A DNA stretch of 64,000 nt from Microbacterium sp. TPD7012 (GTDB lineage: Bacteria > Actinomycetota > Actinomycetes > Actinomycetales > Microbacteriaceae), in contig NZ_QDFV01000001.1 of assembly GCF_003075395.1 (NCBI RefSeq), positions 798,281 through 862,280 on the forward strand, read 5' to 3'. This document shows, piece by piece, positions 50,830-60,840 of this stretch (the first letter of the stretch is position 1; every line of letters begins with the position of its first letter). The notes below the pieces were generated by a model. It ran no database searches, was not told the origin of the DNA, and worked only from the letters and a program-made list of their open reading frames with translations. The position numbers were made by a program, and so were the translations under genes.

Positions 50830-52311
50830 ATGAACAGCACCGCGGAGATCTTCGATCGGGTCGTCCCCGACGTCCGCGGAGTGCTGCGTGCGGATGCCGT
50901 TCGGGTGCTGTCGGATGCCGAGAAGATGGAGCTGCTTCGCGTGGCGGGTGACGTGCAGCGGGTTGTCGATGCGCTGGTCGTGGAGACCGTCGCATCGACC
51001 GATGTCGATTTCGCCCGGTCGTTCGGGTGCGCGTCGATGAATGAGCTTCTGCAGCGGGCCCTGCGCACGGACGCGGCGGGGGCCGGGCGGGTGGTGCGGG
51101 CGGCGAAGGCCGTGCACCGCGAGACCGAGTTCACGTCGGGGGCGCCGCTTCCGGCGCTGTGGCCGCAGATGCGGCAAGCACTGCTCGACGGGGTCGTCGG
51201 GGTCGCGGGGCTGTTGGCGGCCACGGTGCCGGTGGAGCAGGCGGGCCGGCGCATCGGTCCCGAAGACCGGTTGCGGGCGGATGCCGAACTCGCGGCGTTC
51301 GCACGCGGGTTCGCTGCGGATACGGATACGGATGCGGATGCCGATGCGGATGCGGACGATGCGGATGCGGCGCCGCCGGCGACGCCGGAGGATCTGCGGC
51401 TTCTCGCGAAGGTGATCGTGACCTACCTCGACCCCGACGGCGCCGAACCCGCGGAGGACATCGCCCAGCGCGGGCGCGGTGTGCTCCTCGGCCGGGCGAA
51501 GAACGGCCTCATCCCGCTCCGTGGCGACCTCCTCCCCGAAGTGGCCGGGCAGCTGCAACGCATCTGGGACGCCTACCTCAGCCCCAAGGTCGACGGGCCG
51601 CCCCTGCCGGGTGTGAGCTTCCGACCGATCGACGTGCTCGACGCCGACACGATCGAGACGCCAGAGGACCCGCACGCCGAGGGTGACACTCTGCCCGGTG
51701 GCGACTCCACCGGGATGGTCGACACCCGCACCCGGGCGCAGAAGCAGCACGATGCTCTCGCCGCCGCGCTCGGGATCGCTGCCCGCCACGAAGAGATGCC
51801 CCGCCTCGGAGGTGCCGCCCCGACCGTCGTCGTGTCGGTCACCGCCCGGGACTATGCGACCGGCCGCGGATGGGCGCACATCGACGGGGCAGACACCCCC
51901 ACGAGCATGGCAGCCGCCCGGCACGCGGCGTGTGGAGGGAACATCCAACGGGTGCTGTTCGATCCCGAAGGGCGCATCATCGGCATCGGAACCACGGAAC
52001 GGATCTTCACCGTCCATCAACGCCGCGCGATCACCCTCCGCGACAAGGAATGCCTCATACCGGGATGCCACGTTCCGGCATCCTGGTGCGAGATCCATCA
52101 CGTCACCGAACACGCCAGGGGCGGACCCACACACACCGACAACGGCGTCACCCTCTGCTGGCACCACCACCGCACCCTCGACACGAGTGGGTGGGAGATC
52201 CGCGTGCAGAACGGCATCCCGCAGGTGCGGGGCCCGGCGTGGTGGGACCCCGAACGGCGCTGGCGTACGCCCCGTCACCTGTTCCAGAGCATCCACAGGC
52301 GCGCCGGCTGA
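50830..52311 (+). CDS. DUF222/HNH endonuclease domain protein (13E12 repeat family)
   Basis: 493 residues from ATG 50830. The DUF222 domain fills the N-terminal two thirds (DAEKMELLRVAGDVQRVVDA, ARSFGCASMNELLQRALRTD); the C-terminal HNH nuclease is complete from residue 408: CLIPGCHVPASWCEIHHVTE, TDNGVTLCWHHHRTLD. Proteins of this type are the product of the REP13E12 family of mycobacteria, often multi-copy. An Asp-Ala run (residues 164-180) is encoded by GATGCG-like hexamers. It may bind or cut DNA; role unproven. Confidence 0.9.
   Translation: MNSTAEIFDRVVPDVRGVLRADAVRVLSDAEKMELLRVAGDVQRVVDALVVETVASTDVDFARSFGCASMNELLQRALRTDAAGAGRVVRAAKAVHRETEFTSGAPLPALWPQMRQALLDGVVGVAGLLAATVPVEQAGRRIGPEDRLRADAELAAFARGFAADTDTDADADADADDADAAPPATPEDLRLLAKVIVTYLDPDGAEPAEDIAQRGRGVLLGRAKNGLIPLRGDLLPEVAGQLQRIWDAYLSPKVDGPPLPGVSFRPIDVLDADTIETPEDPHAEGDTLPGGDSTGMVDTRTRAQKQHDALAAALGIAARHEEMPRLGGAAPTVVVSVTARDYATGRGWAHIDGADTPTSMAAARHAACGGNIQRVLFDPEGRIIGIGTTERIFTVHQRRAITLRDKECLIPGCHVPASWCEIHHVTEHARGGPTHTDNGVTLCWHHHRTLDTSGWEIRVQNGIPQVRGPAWWDPERRWRTPRHLFQSIHRRAG
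51319..51369 (+). repeat. Coding hexamer microsatellite
   Basis: Near-tandem GATGCG units (GATACG, GATGCG, GATGCC variants, with one extra GAC codon inside) encode alternating Asp-Ala in the DUF222-HNH gene, in the linker before the conserved AAPPATPEDLRLLAKV region. Since units are six bases, copy-number change would not shift the frame. Confidence 0.75.
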
Positions 52312-52322
52312 CCGACTGTGCG

Positions 52323-52643
52323 TCACCTGTCGAGCAGGGTGATCCACGGATGTCCGGGATGCGCGGTGGTCAACGCCGATCGCAGCCAGTGAATCGCGTC
52401 TGGACGGAGGTAGCGAATCCCGTCGCGCTCCCAGAGGATCTCGTCCGATGGCAGATTCACCCGCGCATCGCGCTTGTACGTCCAGAATCCTTCGGAGGTG
52501 TCCATGAGAATCACGTCGTACTCCCAGGGATCCGCTCCGCTGTTTCGCAGCCACAGATTGCTGCAGGTGTCGGGGATCGCGGCATCGACCTCGGTCAGTG
52601 GAGTGAGAGAGCCACGGAGACGCACCAGCTCGTCATGATCCAC
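52323..52643 (-). CDS. Truncated nucleotidyltransferase-fold protein (aminoglycoside adenylyltransferase-like remnant)
   Basis: About 106 residues from GTG 52643. The segments LRGSLTPLTEVDAAIP, NLWLRNSGADPWEYDVILMD, FWTYKRDARVNLPSDEILWE, DGIRYLRPDAI and WLRSALTTAHPGHPWITLLD follow, in order, the C-terminal half of a nucleotidyltransferase family I recognise from actinobacteria. The N-terminal half with its GGWALD-type active site is missing, and about 30 residues seem deleted between RPDAI and WLRSAL. Probably a decaying gene. Confidence 0.6.
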   Translation of the reverse strand: MDHDELVRLRGSLTPLTEVDAAIPDTCSNLWLRNSGADPWEYDVILMDTSEGFWTYKRDARVNLPSDEILWERDGIRYLRPDAIHWLRSALTTAHPGHPWITLLDR

Positions 52644-52735
52644 GATTCCACCGTAGATCCCGAGCCTCGAATCTCTCCCATCGACGGGTGCAACCCGATG
52701 TGGCATAGTGGGCGGGACGCCGACCCAGGGATGAC

Positions 52736-53872
52736 ATGTCGAGACCACTCGCGGGACCGCAGAGCCTGCTTCGCACACTCAACGGCCGCGCGATCCTCGA
52801 GGCACTGGCGCGCAGCGGCCCGCAGACCCGCGCCGAGCTGATGGCCACCACCGGACTCTCCCGCACGGCCGTGACCCAGGTGCTCCGCATGCTCGACGGA
52901 GCCGGCGCCGTCGCCGCTGCCGGCGTCGACCGTGACACCCGCGGACCCGCGGCCGGCCGCGTCGGACTGCACCCGCGCCTCGGTTTCGCCGCCGCCGTGC
53001 ACGTCGACCATCATGCCGCCCACGTCGTCCTCGTCGACGCGACCGGAGCCGTGCGAGCCGAGCAGCATGCCGCCTTCCTCAGCGGCGACCGCGTCGGGCG
53101 CATCGTCGAGCTCATCGAGCGATGCCGCAGCGCCCTCAAGGGGCCCGTGCATCTCGCGGTCGTCGGGGTCCCGGGTATCGTCACCCCCGAAGGAGGGATC
53201 CGCGACGACCTCGGACCCGACGGCGGAGCCTTCCGCAGCGCCCTCTCCGAGACGCTCGGCTGCCCGGTCCGCGTCGAGAACGACGTGAACCTCGCGGCTC
53301 TCGCAGAGCTCACCGCCGGGTCGGGCGGCGAACTCGCCAGCTTCGCGCTGCTCCACCTCGACGACGGCCTCGGCGCAGGCATGGTGCTCGACGGAGTTCT
53401 GCACCGCGGATTCTCCGGGGTCGCCGGAGAGGTCGCGTACCTCCCGCAGACCCCGCTGCCCATCGGCGCACCGATCGTGAACGACGCCGTCGTCGGAGAT
53501 CTCGCGCTGGGCCTCGGGCTCGACGTCGACGCCACGCTCCTCCAGCACCTCGAAGCCGCAGCCGGTGGGGACGAGGTCGCGCAGAAGCTCGTCGCCGAGA
53601 TCGGCCGGCGTATCGTGCTCGTCGCCGGCACCGTCGGACTCGTCCTCGACCCCGAGGCCTTCATCCTCGGCGGCGATGCGGTGCATCCGATGCTCGTCGA
53701 CGCCGTCGCACGCACCGCCGCCGAGTATGCGGCCCAGCTGCCGCTGCGCTTCCTCGTCTCCTCGTTCGGCCCGGAGGCGCCGCTGGTCGGCGCCGTCGGC
53801 GAGGCGGCATCCGCTCTTCGGGTCGCGCTGTTCACCCGCATCCTCACACCGTCCGCCAAGATCAGCCGCTGA
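52736..53872 (+). CDS. ROK family transcriptional regulator
   Basis: 378 residues. N-terminal winged helix ILEALARSGPQTRAELMATT, GLSRTAVTQVLRMLDGAGAV; then the ROK sugar-kinase fold with FAAAVHVDHHAAHVVLVDAT, GVPGIVTPEGGIRDDLG and RVENDVNLAALAEL. The ROK zinc motif CxCGxxGC is absent, which is unusual. It probably senses a sugar and controls the deacetylase and transporter genes that follow on the same strand 21 bases away. Confidence 0.9.
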   Translation: MSRPLAGPQSLLRTLNGRAILEALARSGPQTRAELMATTGLSRTAVTQVLRMLDGAGAVAAAGVDRDTRGPAAGRVGLHPRLGFAAAVHVDHHAAHVVLVDATGAVRAEQHAAFLSGDRVGRIVELIERCRSALKGPVHLAVVGVPGIVTPEGGIRDDLGPDGGAFRSALSETLGCPVRVENDVNLAALAELTAGSGGELASFALLHLDDGLGAGMVLDGVLHRGFSGVAGEVAYLPQTPLPIGAPIVNDAVVGDLALGLGLDVDATLLQHLEAAAGGDEVAQKLVAEIGRRIVLVAGTVGLVLDPEAFILGGDAVHPMLVDAVARTAAEYAAQLPLRFLVSSFGPEAPLVGAVGEAASALRVALFTRILTPSAKISR

Positions 53873-53893
53873 CCGTCCCGACAGGATCCGCCG

Positions 53894-54823
53894 ATGACCG
53901 CTCCGTCCGACCTCGCCGATCGACTCGGACTCGCCCCGGGCGCGCGCGCGATCATCCTCAACGCCGACGACTTCGGTATGTGCCATGCCGCCAACACCGC
54001 GATCGTCGACCTGCTCACCACCGCAAGGATCGACTCGACGACGCTGATGGTGCCGTGCGCGTGGTCGCCGGAGGCGCTGGCCTTCGCGGCATCTCGCACC
54101 GACCTCGACATCGGCGTGCACCTCGTGCTGACCAGCGAATGGAGCCGCTACCGCTGGCGCCCGCTCACCGGCGCTGCGACGACCCTCGTCGACGCCGACG
54201 GCTTCTTCCCCGCCGACGTCGCCGCCGTGGAGCAGGAGGCCGCCGACGAGGAGGTCGCCGCCGAGCTCGCGGCACAGCTTCAGGCCGCCCTCGACGCGGG
54301 CGTCGACGTGACCCACCTCGACAACCACATGGGCTCGGTCTACGGGCTCCTCACCGGACGAGACTTCCTCCGACCGGTCTTCGCGCTCGCGGCCCGGCAC
54401 GGCCTTCCCTTCCGCCTGCCGCGCAGCATGGACGGCGTCGGAGCGGATGCCGCGCTGCAGAAGAAGCTCGACGAGGCGGCAGCCGCGGCCGATGCGGCAG
54501 GAGTCGAGATCATCGATCGGCTGTGGAGCCATCCGTTCGGACTCCTCGGTGAGGGCACGAGCGAGGAGGAGACCTACGAGCAGGTGCGCGACGGCTTCGT
54601 CGCCCTGCTGCGCGCGGTGCCGGCGGGACTCACCGAGATCTACCTGCACCCGATGATCGACGACGACGAGCTGCGTGCCGCGGTCGACTACGGGGCCGCG
54701 AAACGCGGCTACGAGCACAGGCTCCTCAGCGACCCGGTGGTCCTGCAGGCGATCGAGGACGAAGCGCTCGTCCGGGTGGGCTGGCGCGACCTGCGAGACC
54801 TGCAGCGGAGCCGCATCCGATGA
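53894..54823 (+). CDS. ChbG/HpnK (YdjC-like) carbohydrate deacetylase
   Basis: 309 residues. AIILNADDFGMCHAANTAIV supplies the metal-binding DD; DLDIGVHLVLTSEWSRYRW and VTHLDNHMGSVYGL add histidines, with a late EIYLHPMIDDDELRA. Family members remove acetyl groups from chito-oligosaccharides or other acetylated sugars. The next gene's start overlaps its stop (ATGA), so it acts with the transporter. Confidence 0.93.
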   Translation: MTAPSDLADRLGLAPGARAIILNADDFGMCHAANTAIVDLLTTARIDSTTLMVPCAWSPEALAFAASRTDLDIGVHLVLTSEWSRYRWRPLTGAATTLVDADGFFPADVAAVEQEAADEEVAAELAAQLQAALDAGVDVTHLDNHMGSVYGLLTGRDFLRPVFALAARHGLPFRLPRSMDGVGADAALQKKLDEAAAAADAAGVEIIDRLWSHPFGLLGEGTSEEETYEQVRDGFVALLRAVPAGLTEIYLHPMIDDDELRAAVDYGAAKRGYEHRLLSDPVVLQAIEDEALVRVGWRDLRDLQRSRIR

Positions 54824-56157
54824 CGTCGCTGGGCGGACGACTGCGTGAACGGCGGTTGGATGCCGCGCCGACGCGGGCGCAGTCGATCGCGTTCGGGGCC
54901 TCCGGGTTCCCCACCCAGCTCATGGCGCAGACCTTCTCGGCCTTCGTCGTCTACTTCTATGTCTCGCAGCTCGCCGTGCCCGCCGGGTGGGTGGCGGTGT
55001 CGATGATCGCCCACGGTGTCCTCAACGCGGTGCTGAATCCGGTCGTCGGCGCGCTCTCCGACCGGCTGCGCACCCCGTGGGGTCGTCGCGTCCCCTGGAT
55101 CGGCCTCGGCATCGTGCCGCTCGTCGTCGCGTTCGCCCTGGTGTGGATGCCGCCCGACCTGCCCGTCGCGGGCCTCATCGTCTGGTTCCTCGTCGTCGTC
55201 GCGGTCTACGACATCGCGTTCGTGGTGGTCGTCCTCAACATCTCGGCCCTGTTCCCCGAGATCTTCCGCACCACGGAGGAACGGGCCAGGGGCAATGTCC
55301 CGCGGCAGATCTTCGCGATCCTCGGCATGGTGCTGGGAACCGCCGGCGCACCCGCCCTCTACGGTGCGATCGGCTGGCCGGGCATGGCCATGGTGCTGGG
55401 CGGCGTCTGCCTCATGCTGCTCGTCTGGTCGTTCCTCGGCGGCATGATCGAGCGTCGCGCACCCGAGCCGGGCGGCGCGACGGCCGCCGCGGAGATGCGC
55501 TGGCGCGAACAGCTGAGCTACACGTTCCGCAATCGCGCGTTCGTCCCCTATGTGCTCGGCTCCCTCTTCGTGCAGACCGCGGTCGCCGTGATCCTCGCCG
55601 CGATCCCGTTCTACGTGCGCTACTCGCTCGGTGCGGACGAGGGGGAAGGGAGCATCCTGCTCGGCGCGATCTTCGTGACCGCGATCCCCTCGATCCTGCT
55701 GTGGAGTGCGGTCGTGCGCCGCACGAGTCCCCGGACGGCTCTGCTGTGGAGCGTGGCGGTCTTCGGTGTCGCGGTGCTCGGCTACCTCGCTCCGTCGAAC
55801 GTGCTCGGCGCGGCGCTCGTCGGCGTGGCCGTCGGCATCGGCGTGGGCGGGCTGCTGCAGCTGCTCGAGGTGATGCTCGCGCAGATCATCGACGCGGATG
55901 CCGTGCGCACCGGTCACCGGCGCGAGGGCGCCTACTTCGGGGTGAACGGCTTCGTGGTGCGCGGCTCCGTGGTGCTGCAGGCGGTGGTCGCGGCGTGGGT
56001 GCTGACGGCATCGGGTTTCGACGCCGCCCTCGAGGATGGCCAGCCGGAGTCCGTCGACGGCGGCATCCGCCTGATGCTCGCGGTGGTCCCGCTCGGGTTC
56101 ACCGCCCTCGCGTGGCTCTGCTTCTGGCTCTACCCCATCCGCACCCGCGACGTCTGA
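54820..56157 (+). CDS. MFS/GPH-type sugar transporter
   Basis: 445 residues, 12 helices. Loop 2-3 SDRLRTPWGRRVPWIGLG marks the glycoside-pentoside-hexuronide-like group and resembles the 29317 protein. Other visible parts: FPTQLMAQTFSAFVVYFYVS and HRREGAYFGVNGFVVRGS in the second half. It probably imports the sugar deacetylated by the upstream enzyme. Converges with galE. Confidence 0.92.
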   Translation: MTSLGGRLRERRLDAAPTRAQSIAFGASGFPTQLMAQTFSAFVVYFYVSQLAVPAGWVAVSMIAHGVLNAVLNPVVGALSDRLRTPWGRRVPWIGLGIVPLVVAFALVWMPPDLPVAGLIVWFLVVVAVYDIAFVVVVLNISALFPEIFRTTEERARGNVPRQIFAILGMVLGTAGAPALYGAIGWPGMAMVLGGVCLMLLVWSFLGGMIERRAPEPGGATAAAEMRWREQLSYTFRNRAFVPYVLGSLFVQTAVAVILAAIPFYVRYSLGADEGEGSILLGAIFVTAIPSILLWSAVVRRTSPRTALLWSVAVFGVAVLGYLAPSNVLGAALVGVAVGIGVGGLLQLLEVMLAQIIDADAVRTGHRREGAYFGVNGFVVRGSVVLQAVVAAWVLTASGFDAALEDGQPESVDGGIRLMLAVVPLGFTALAWLCFWLYPIRTRDV

Positions 56158-56176
56158 GACTGCCGGGGTGTCTCGT

Positions 56177-56209
56177 CACTTCGACTCGTCGCGCTCGCTC
56201 GACTACCGG
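56177..56209 (-). repeat. GAGCGAGCGC-type repeat at a convergent gene end
   Basis: CGCGCTCGCTCGACTACCGG ends at 56209, preceded by CACTTCGACTCGT. It is the reverse orientation of the 28457-28489 repeat, diverged (26 of 33). It fills most of the 53 bases between the transporter stop and the galE stop. Confidence 0.6.
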
Positions 56210-56210
56210 C

Positions 56211-57191
56211 CTAAGAACCGGAAAGGCGTCGAGCTTCCCAGCCCGTCCGCACCATCTCGTCCACCGAGTACCGCATCTTCCAGTCGAGGTCGCGCGCCGC
56301 GAGCTCTCCGGTGGCGACGATGCGGTCGGGGTCGCCGGGGCGACGCGGGCCGATCTCGGGGGTGAAGTCGATGCCCGTGACGCGGGCGACGGCATCCATG
56401 ATCTGCTTCACGCTGAGGCCGTCGCCGGAGCCGAGGTTGTAGGCGGCCTCGATCGGCTGTCCGCCCGAGAGGCGCTTCGCCGCCTCGACGTGCGCGGCGG
56501 CGATGTCGCCGACGTGCACGTAGTCGCGCACATTGGTGCCGTCTTCGGTGGCGTAGTCGTCGCCGAAGATCTTCGGCGTCTTCCCGGCGATCAGCGCTTC
56601 GAAGACGATCGGGAAGAGGTTGTGCGGGCTGACGTCGTAGACCGTCGGGTCGGCGGAGCCGACCACGTTGAAGTAGCGCAGCGAGGTGTGACGCAGCGGG
56701 TGCGCGGAGTCGGCCGTCGCGACGGCCTGGTCGCGCAGCAGCCATTCGCCGATGAGCTTGGACTCGCCGTAGGGGCTGGCCGGCTTCTTCGCGGTGTCCT
56801 CTTCGACGAGGGCGACATCGGGCGTGCCGAACACGGCCGCCGACGAGGAGAACACGATGTTCGCGACGCCCGCGGCCTCCATGGCCTCGAGGATCACGCG
56901 CGTGCCTTCGACGTTCTGCGCGTACGTGTGCAGCGGGCGCTGCACCGAGACGCCGGCGTACTTGAAGCCGGCGACGTGGATCACGCCGTCCGCGTCGTGA
57001 TCGCGGAGTGCCTTCTCGACGAGCTCGCGATCGAGGATGCTGCCCTGCACGAACGGCACGCCCTCCGGCACGAACGACGGGACTCCGCTGGACAGGTCGT
57101 CGAGCACGACGGGGGTCAGTCCGGCATCCGCGAGGGCGCGGACGACGTGGGCTCCGATGTAGCCGGCGCCGCCGGTGACGATCCAGGACAT
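56211..57191 (-). CDS. galE: UDP-glucose 4-epimerase
   Basis: 326 residues. Rossmann motif WIVTGGAGYIGAHVVRALAD, catalytic SSSAAVFG and YGESKL (YxxxK), NVVGSADPTV, and the ending DWKMRYSVDEMVRTGWEA. It interconverts UDP-glucose and UDP-galactose in the Leloir pathway. ATG 57191 with AGGAGAGG upstream. It lies 49 bases downstream of galK on the same strand, completing a galT-galK-galE order. Confidence 0.95.
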   Translation of the reverse strand: MSWIVTGGAGYIGAHVVRALADAGLTPVVLDDLSSGVPSFVPEGVPFVQGSILDRELVEKALRDHDADGVIHVAGFKYAGVSVQRPLHTYAQNVEGTRVILEAMEAAGVANIVFSSSAAVFGTPDVALVEEDTAKKPASPYGESKLIGEWLLRDQAVATADSAHPLRHTSLRYFNVVGSADPTVYDVSPHNLFPIVFEALIAGKTPKIFGDDYATEDGTNVRDYVHVGDIAAAHVEAAKRLSGGQPIEAAYNLGSGDGLSVKQIMDAVARVTGIDFTPEIGPRRPGDPDRIVATGELAARDLDWKMRYSVDEMVRTGWEARRLSGS

Positions 57192-57240
57192 TGCGTTCCT
57201 CTCCTGCCGCAGGCTCGTCGCGGCTCGATCACTCATTCTG

Positions 57241-58481
<1,241 letters not shown>

Positions 58482-58485
<4 letters not shown>

Positions 58486-59699
58486 GCCGACACCTCGCCA
58501 TCCGTCGACCGGCTCGACGACTCGTCGGCCGCTGCGCGTTCGATCGCCTCGCGGATGCGCGCGGCACCCTGCTCGGGGGTGACCTCGGCGGCCCAGGCCC
58601 ACATCGCGGCCTCGGACCCGGCGAGGAACTTCAGCTTGTCGGCGGCGCGGCGGGGACTCGTGAGCTGCAGGTGCAGGCGCACGCTTTCGCGCCCGACGTT
58701 CACGGGAGCCTGATGCCACGCGGCGATGTACGGCGTCGGGGAGTCATAGAGGGCATCGACACCGCGCAGCAGGCGCAGGTAGAGGGGGGCGAGCTCGTCG
58801 CGCTCGGCATCCGTCGTCTCGGCGAAGTCCGGAACGTGACGATGCGGCATCAGGTGGACCTCCAGCGGCCAGCGGGCGGCGAACGGCACGAACGCCGTCC
58901 AGTGCTCCCCGCGGAAGACCATGCGCTCGGATGCCTGCTCGAACTCGAGGATGTGCTGGAACAGATCGGGGGCCGTCCGGTCGATCGAGTCGAGCAGGCG
59001 CGTGGTGCGCGGCGTCACGTAGGGGTAGGCGTAGATCTGGCCGTGCGGATGCGGGAGCGTGACGCCGATCGCCTCGCCGCGGTTCTCGAACGGGAAGATC
59101 TGCTCGATGCCGGGGAGCTTCGAGAGGGCGGCCGTGCGGTCGGCCCAGGCCTCGATCACGGTGCGCGCGCGCGTCACGGTCTGCGTGCCGAACGACCCGG
59201 AGTGCTCGGGGCTGAAGCAGACGACCTCGCAGCGGCCGACCGAGGTGCGGGTGCGACCGAGGCCGAGGGCTCCGAGGTCGTCGAGGCCGCGCGCAGGGTT
59301 GGTGGCGGCGGGTGCCGTGCCGAGGGCTTCGGCCAGCGCGGGGCCGAAGGCAGGGGAGCGGTTCTCGAACACCGCGACGTCGTAGCGGGACGGCACCTCG
59401 GACGGGTTGTCGGGCGTCTGGGGCGCGAGCGGGTCGGCCGAGGCGCTCGGCATCATGACACGGTTCTGCCGGTTCGCGGCCACGGTGATCCAGTCGCCGG
59501 TGAGCACGTCGAGGCGCATCGTCGCGGTCTCGGGCCGGGGGTCCAGCGTGCGCGCGTCGACGGCGCGCTCGGCCCCGAGCGTCGTGCCGGGGTCGTCGTA
59601 GTAGATGAGGTCGCGACCGTCGGCCAGCGTGGTGGCGCGCTTGACGACGCCGGCGCCGAGGTCTTCCGTGCGCAACTCAGCAAGATTTTCCGTGTTCAC
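58482..59699 (-). CDS. galT: Galactose-1-phosphate uridylyltransferase
   Basis: 405 residues from GTG 59699. The active-site motif LPHPHGQIYAYP (HxHxQ) and the entry VFENRSPAFG with EVVCFSPEHSGS are diagnostic of GalT. A GTG start was chosen because it begins VNTENLAELRTED and lies inside the LacI operator; an ATG further upstream would lengthen the protein atypically. First gene of the gal operon, divergent from the LacI gene. Confidence 0.95.
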
Positions 59700-59706
59700 G
59701 TAAACA
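59693..59706. promoter_or_regulatory. Probable LacI operator overlapping the galT start codon
   Basis: TGTTCACGTAAACA is palindromic at 12 of 14 positions and covers the galT GTG (59697-59699). LacI-family sites have this size and a central CG. Binding here would block galTKE initiation. Confidence 0.75.
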
Positions 59707-59722
59707 TGGTACGCACATCGCC

Positions 59723-59738
59723 GTGATAACGTCAACAC
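59723..59738. promoter_or_regulatory. Second probable LacI operator
   Basis: GTGATAACGTCAACAC is dyad-symmetric at 12 of 16 positions around ACGT, 31 bases from the first site (centre to centre) and 26 bases upstream of the lacI-type GTG. It is followed at 59741 by CTGAGTTGTGAACG, part of a 14-mer shared with the methyltransferase gene. Confidence 0.65.
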
Positions 59739-59764
59739 GCCTGAGTTGTGAACGGAGGATGCCG

Positions 59765-60811
59765 GTGACCCACAGCGATGTCGACTCCTTCGCGTCGAAG
59801 CCTCGCTCGCGCCGCCCGTCGTCCGGACGCGTCTCGATGGCCATGGTCGCCGCCCGCGCCGGCGTCTCCGGGCAGACCGTGTCGCGCGTGGTCAACGACA
59901 GTCCTCGTGTCGACCCGGACACCAGGGCACGTGTCGAGAAGGCCATGGCCGAGCTCGGCTATCGCCCCCATCGCGCCGCGCGAGCCCTGCGCACCGGAAG
60001 GTCGCAGACCATCGGGCTCGTGGTCACGACCCTCGCGACGGTCGGCAACTCGCGCATGCTGCAGGCGACGTCCGAGGCGGCGGCGGAACGCGGCTACGCC
60101 CTCACGGTCGTGACCGCGGCCGACGGGGTCGGCTCGGCCTTCGAGCGCCTGGCCGAGCAGGAGGTCGACGGCGCGATCGTGCTGAACGAGGCCTCCGCGC
60201 AGGTCTCGGCGGACGAGCGCCCCGCGGGACTGCGCCTCGTCGTGGTCGACGCCCCGACCGAGGCGGGATTCGTGACCGTGCACAGCGACCACCACGGCGG
60301 AGCGGCGGCCGCGACGGCGCGGCTGCTCGCGCTCGGGCACGAGACCGTGCATCACCTCGCGGGTCCCGCCGACTCCTACGCCGCCGCCGAGCGCGAGCGC
60401 GGGTGGCGCGAGACGCTCACGAGTGCGGGCATCTCTGCGCCTGCCGTCGTGCGCGGCGACTGGAGCGCAGACACCGGGTTCTCCGCCGGCGCCGCCCTGG
60501 CCGGGGCATCCGCCGTGTTCTGCGCCAACGACCAGATGGCCCTCGGTCTGCTGCGGGCTCTCGCCGAAGCCGGCCGTCGAGTGCCCGAGGACGTCAGTGT
60601 GATCGGCTTCGACGACGTGCCGGACGCCGCGAACTACCGACCGCCGCTGACCACGATCCGGCAGGACTTCACCGCTCTCGCCCAGCGCACCGTCGGCGCC
60701 CTGGTCGCGGAGATCGAGGGGGAGGGCGCCGAGCGCGAGGATGCCGTCGGCGAGGCGGCATCCGTCATCCCGACACGGCTCGTCGAACGCGCCAGCACCG
60801 CTCCGCGCTGA
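59765..60811 (+). CDS. LacI family transcriptional regulator
   Basis: 348 residues from GTG 59765 (GGAGG 6 bases upstream; the nearer ATG 59759 directly abuts it). HTH SMAMVAARAGVSGQTVSRVV with NDSPRVDPDTRARVEKAMAE; the rest is the periplasmic-binding-like sugar domain (IGLVVTTLATVGNSRMLQAT, VIGFDDVPDAANYRPPLTTI). Divergent from galT; two operators lie between them, so it is the likely repressor of the gal operon and itself. Confidence 0.94.
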   Translation: MTHSDVDSFASKPRSRRPSSGRVSMAMVAARAGVSGQTVSRVVNDSPRVDPDTRARVEKAMAELGYRPHRAARALRTGRSQTIGLVVTTLATVGNSRMLQATSEAAAERGYALTVVTAADGVGSAFERLAEQEVDGAIVLNEASAQVSADERPAGLRLVVVDAPTEAGFVTVHSDHHGGAAAATARLLALGHETVHHLAGPADSYAAAERERGWRETLTSAGISAPAVVRGDWSADTGFSAGAALAGASAVFCANDQMALGLLRALAEAGRRVPEDVSVIGFDDVPDAANYRPPLTTIRQDFTALAQRTVGALVAEIEGEGAEREDAVGEAASVIPTRLVERASTAPR

Positions 60812-60840
60812 GCCGGCTAGACCTGCCCACGCCTGCGGGC

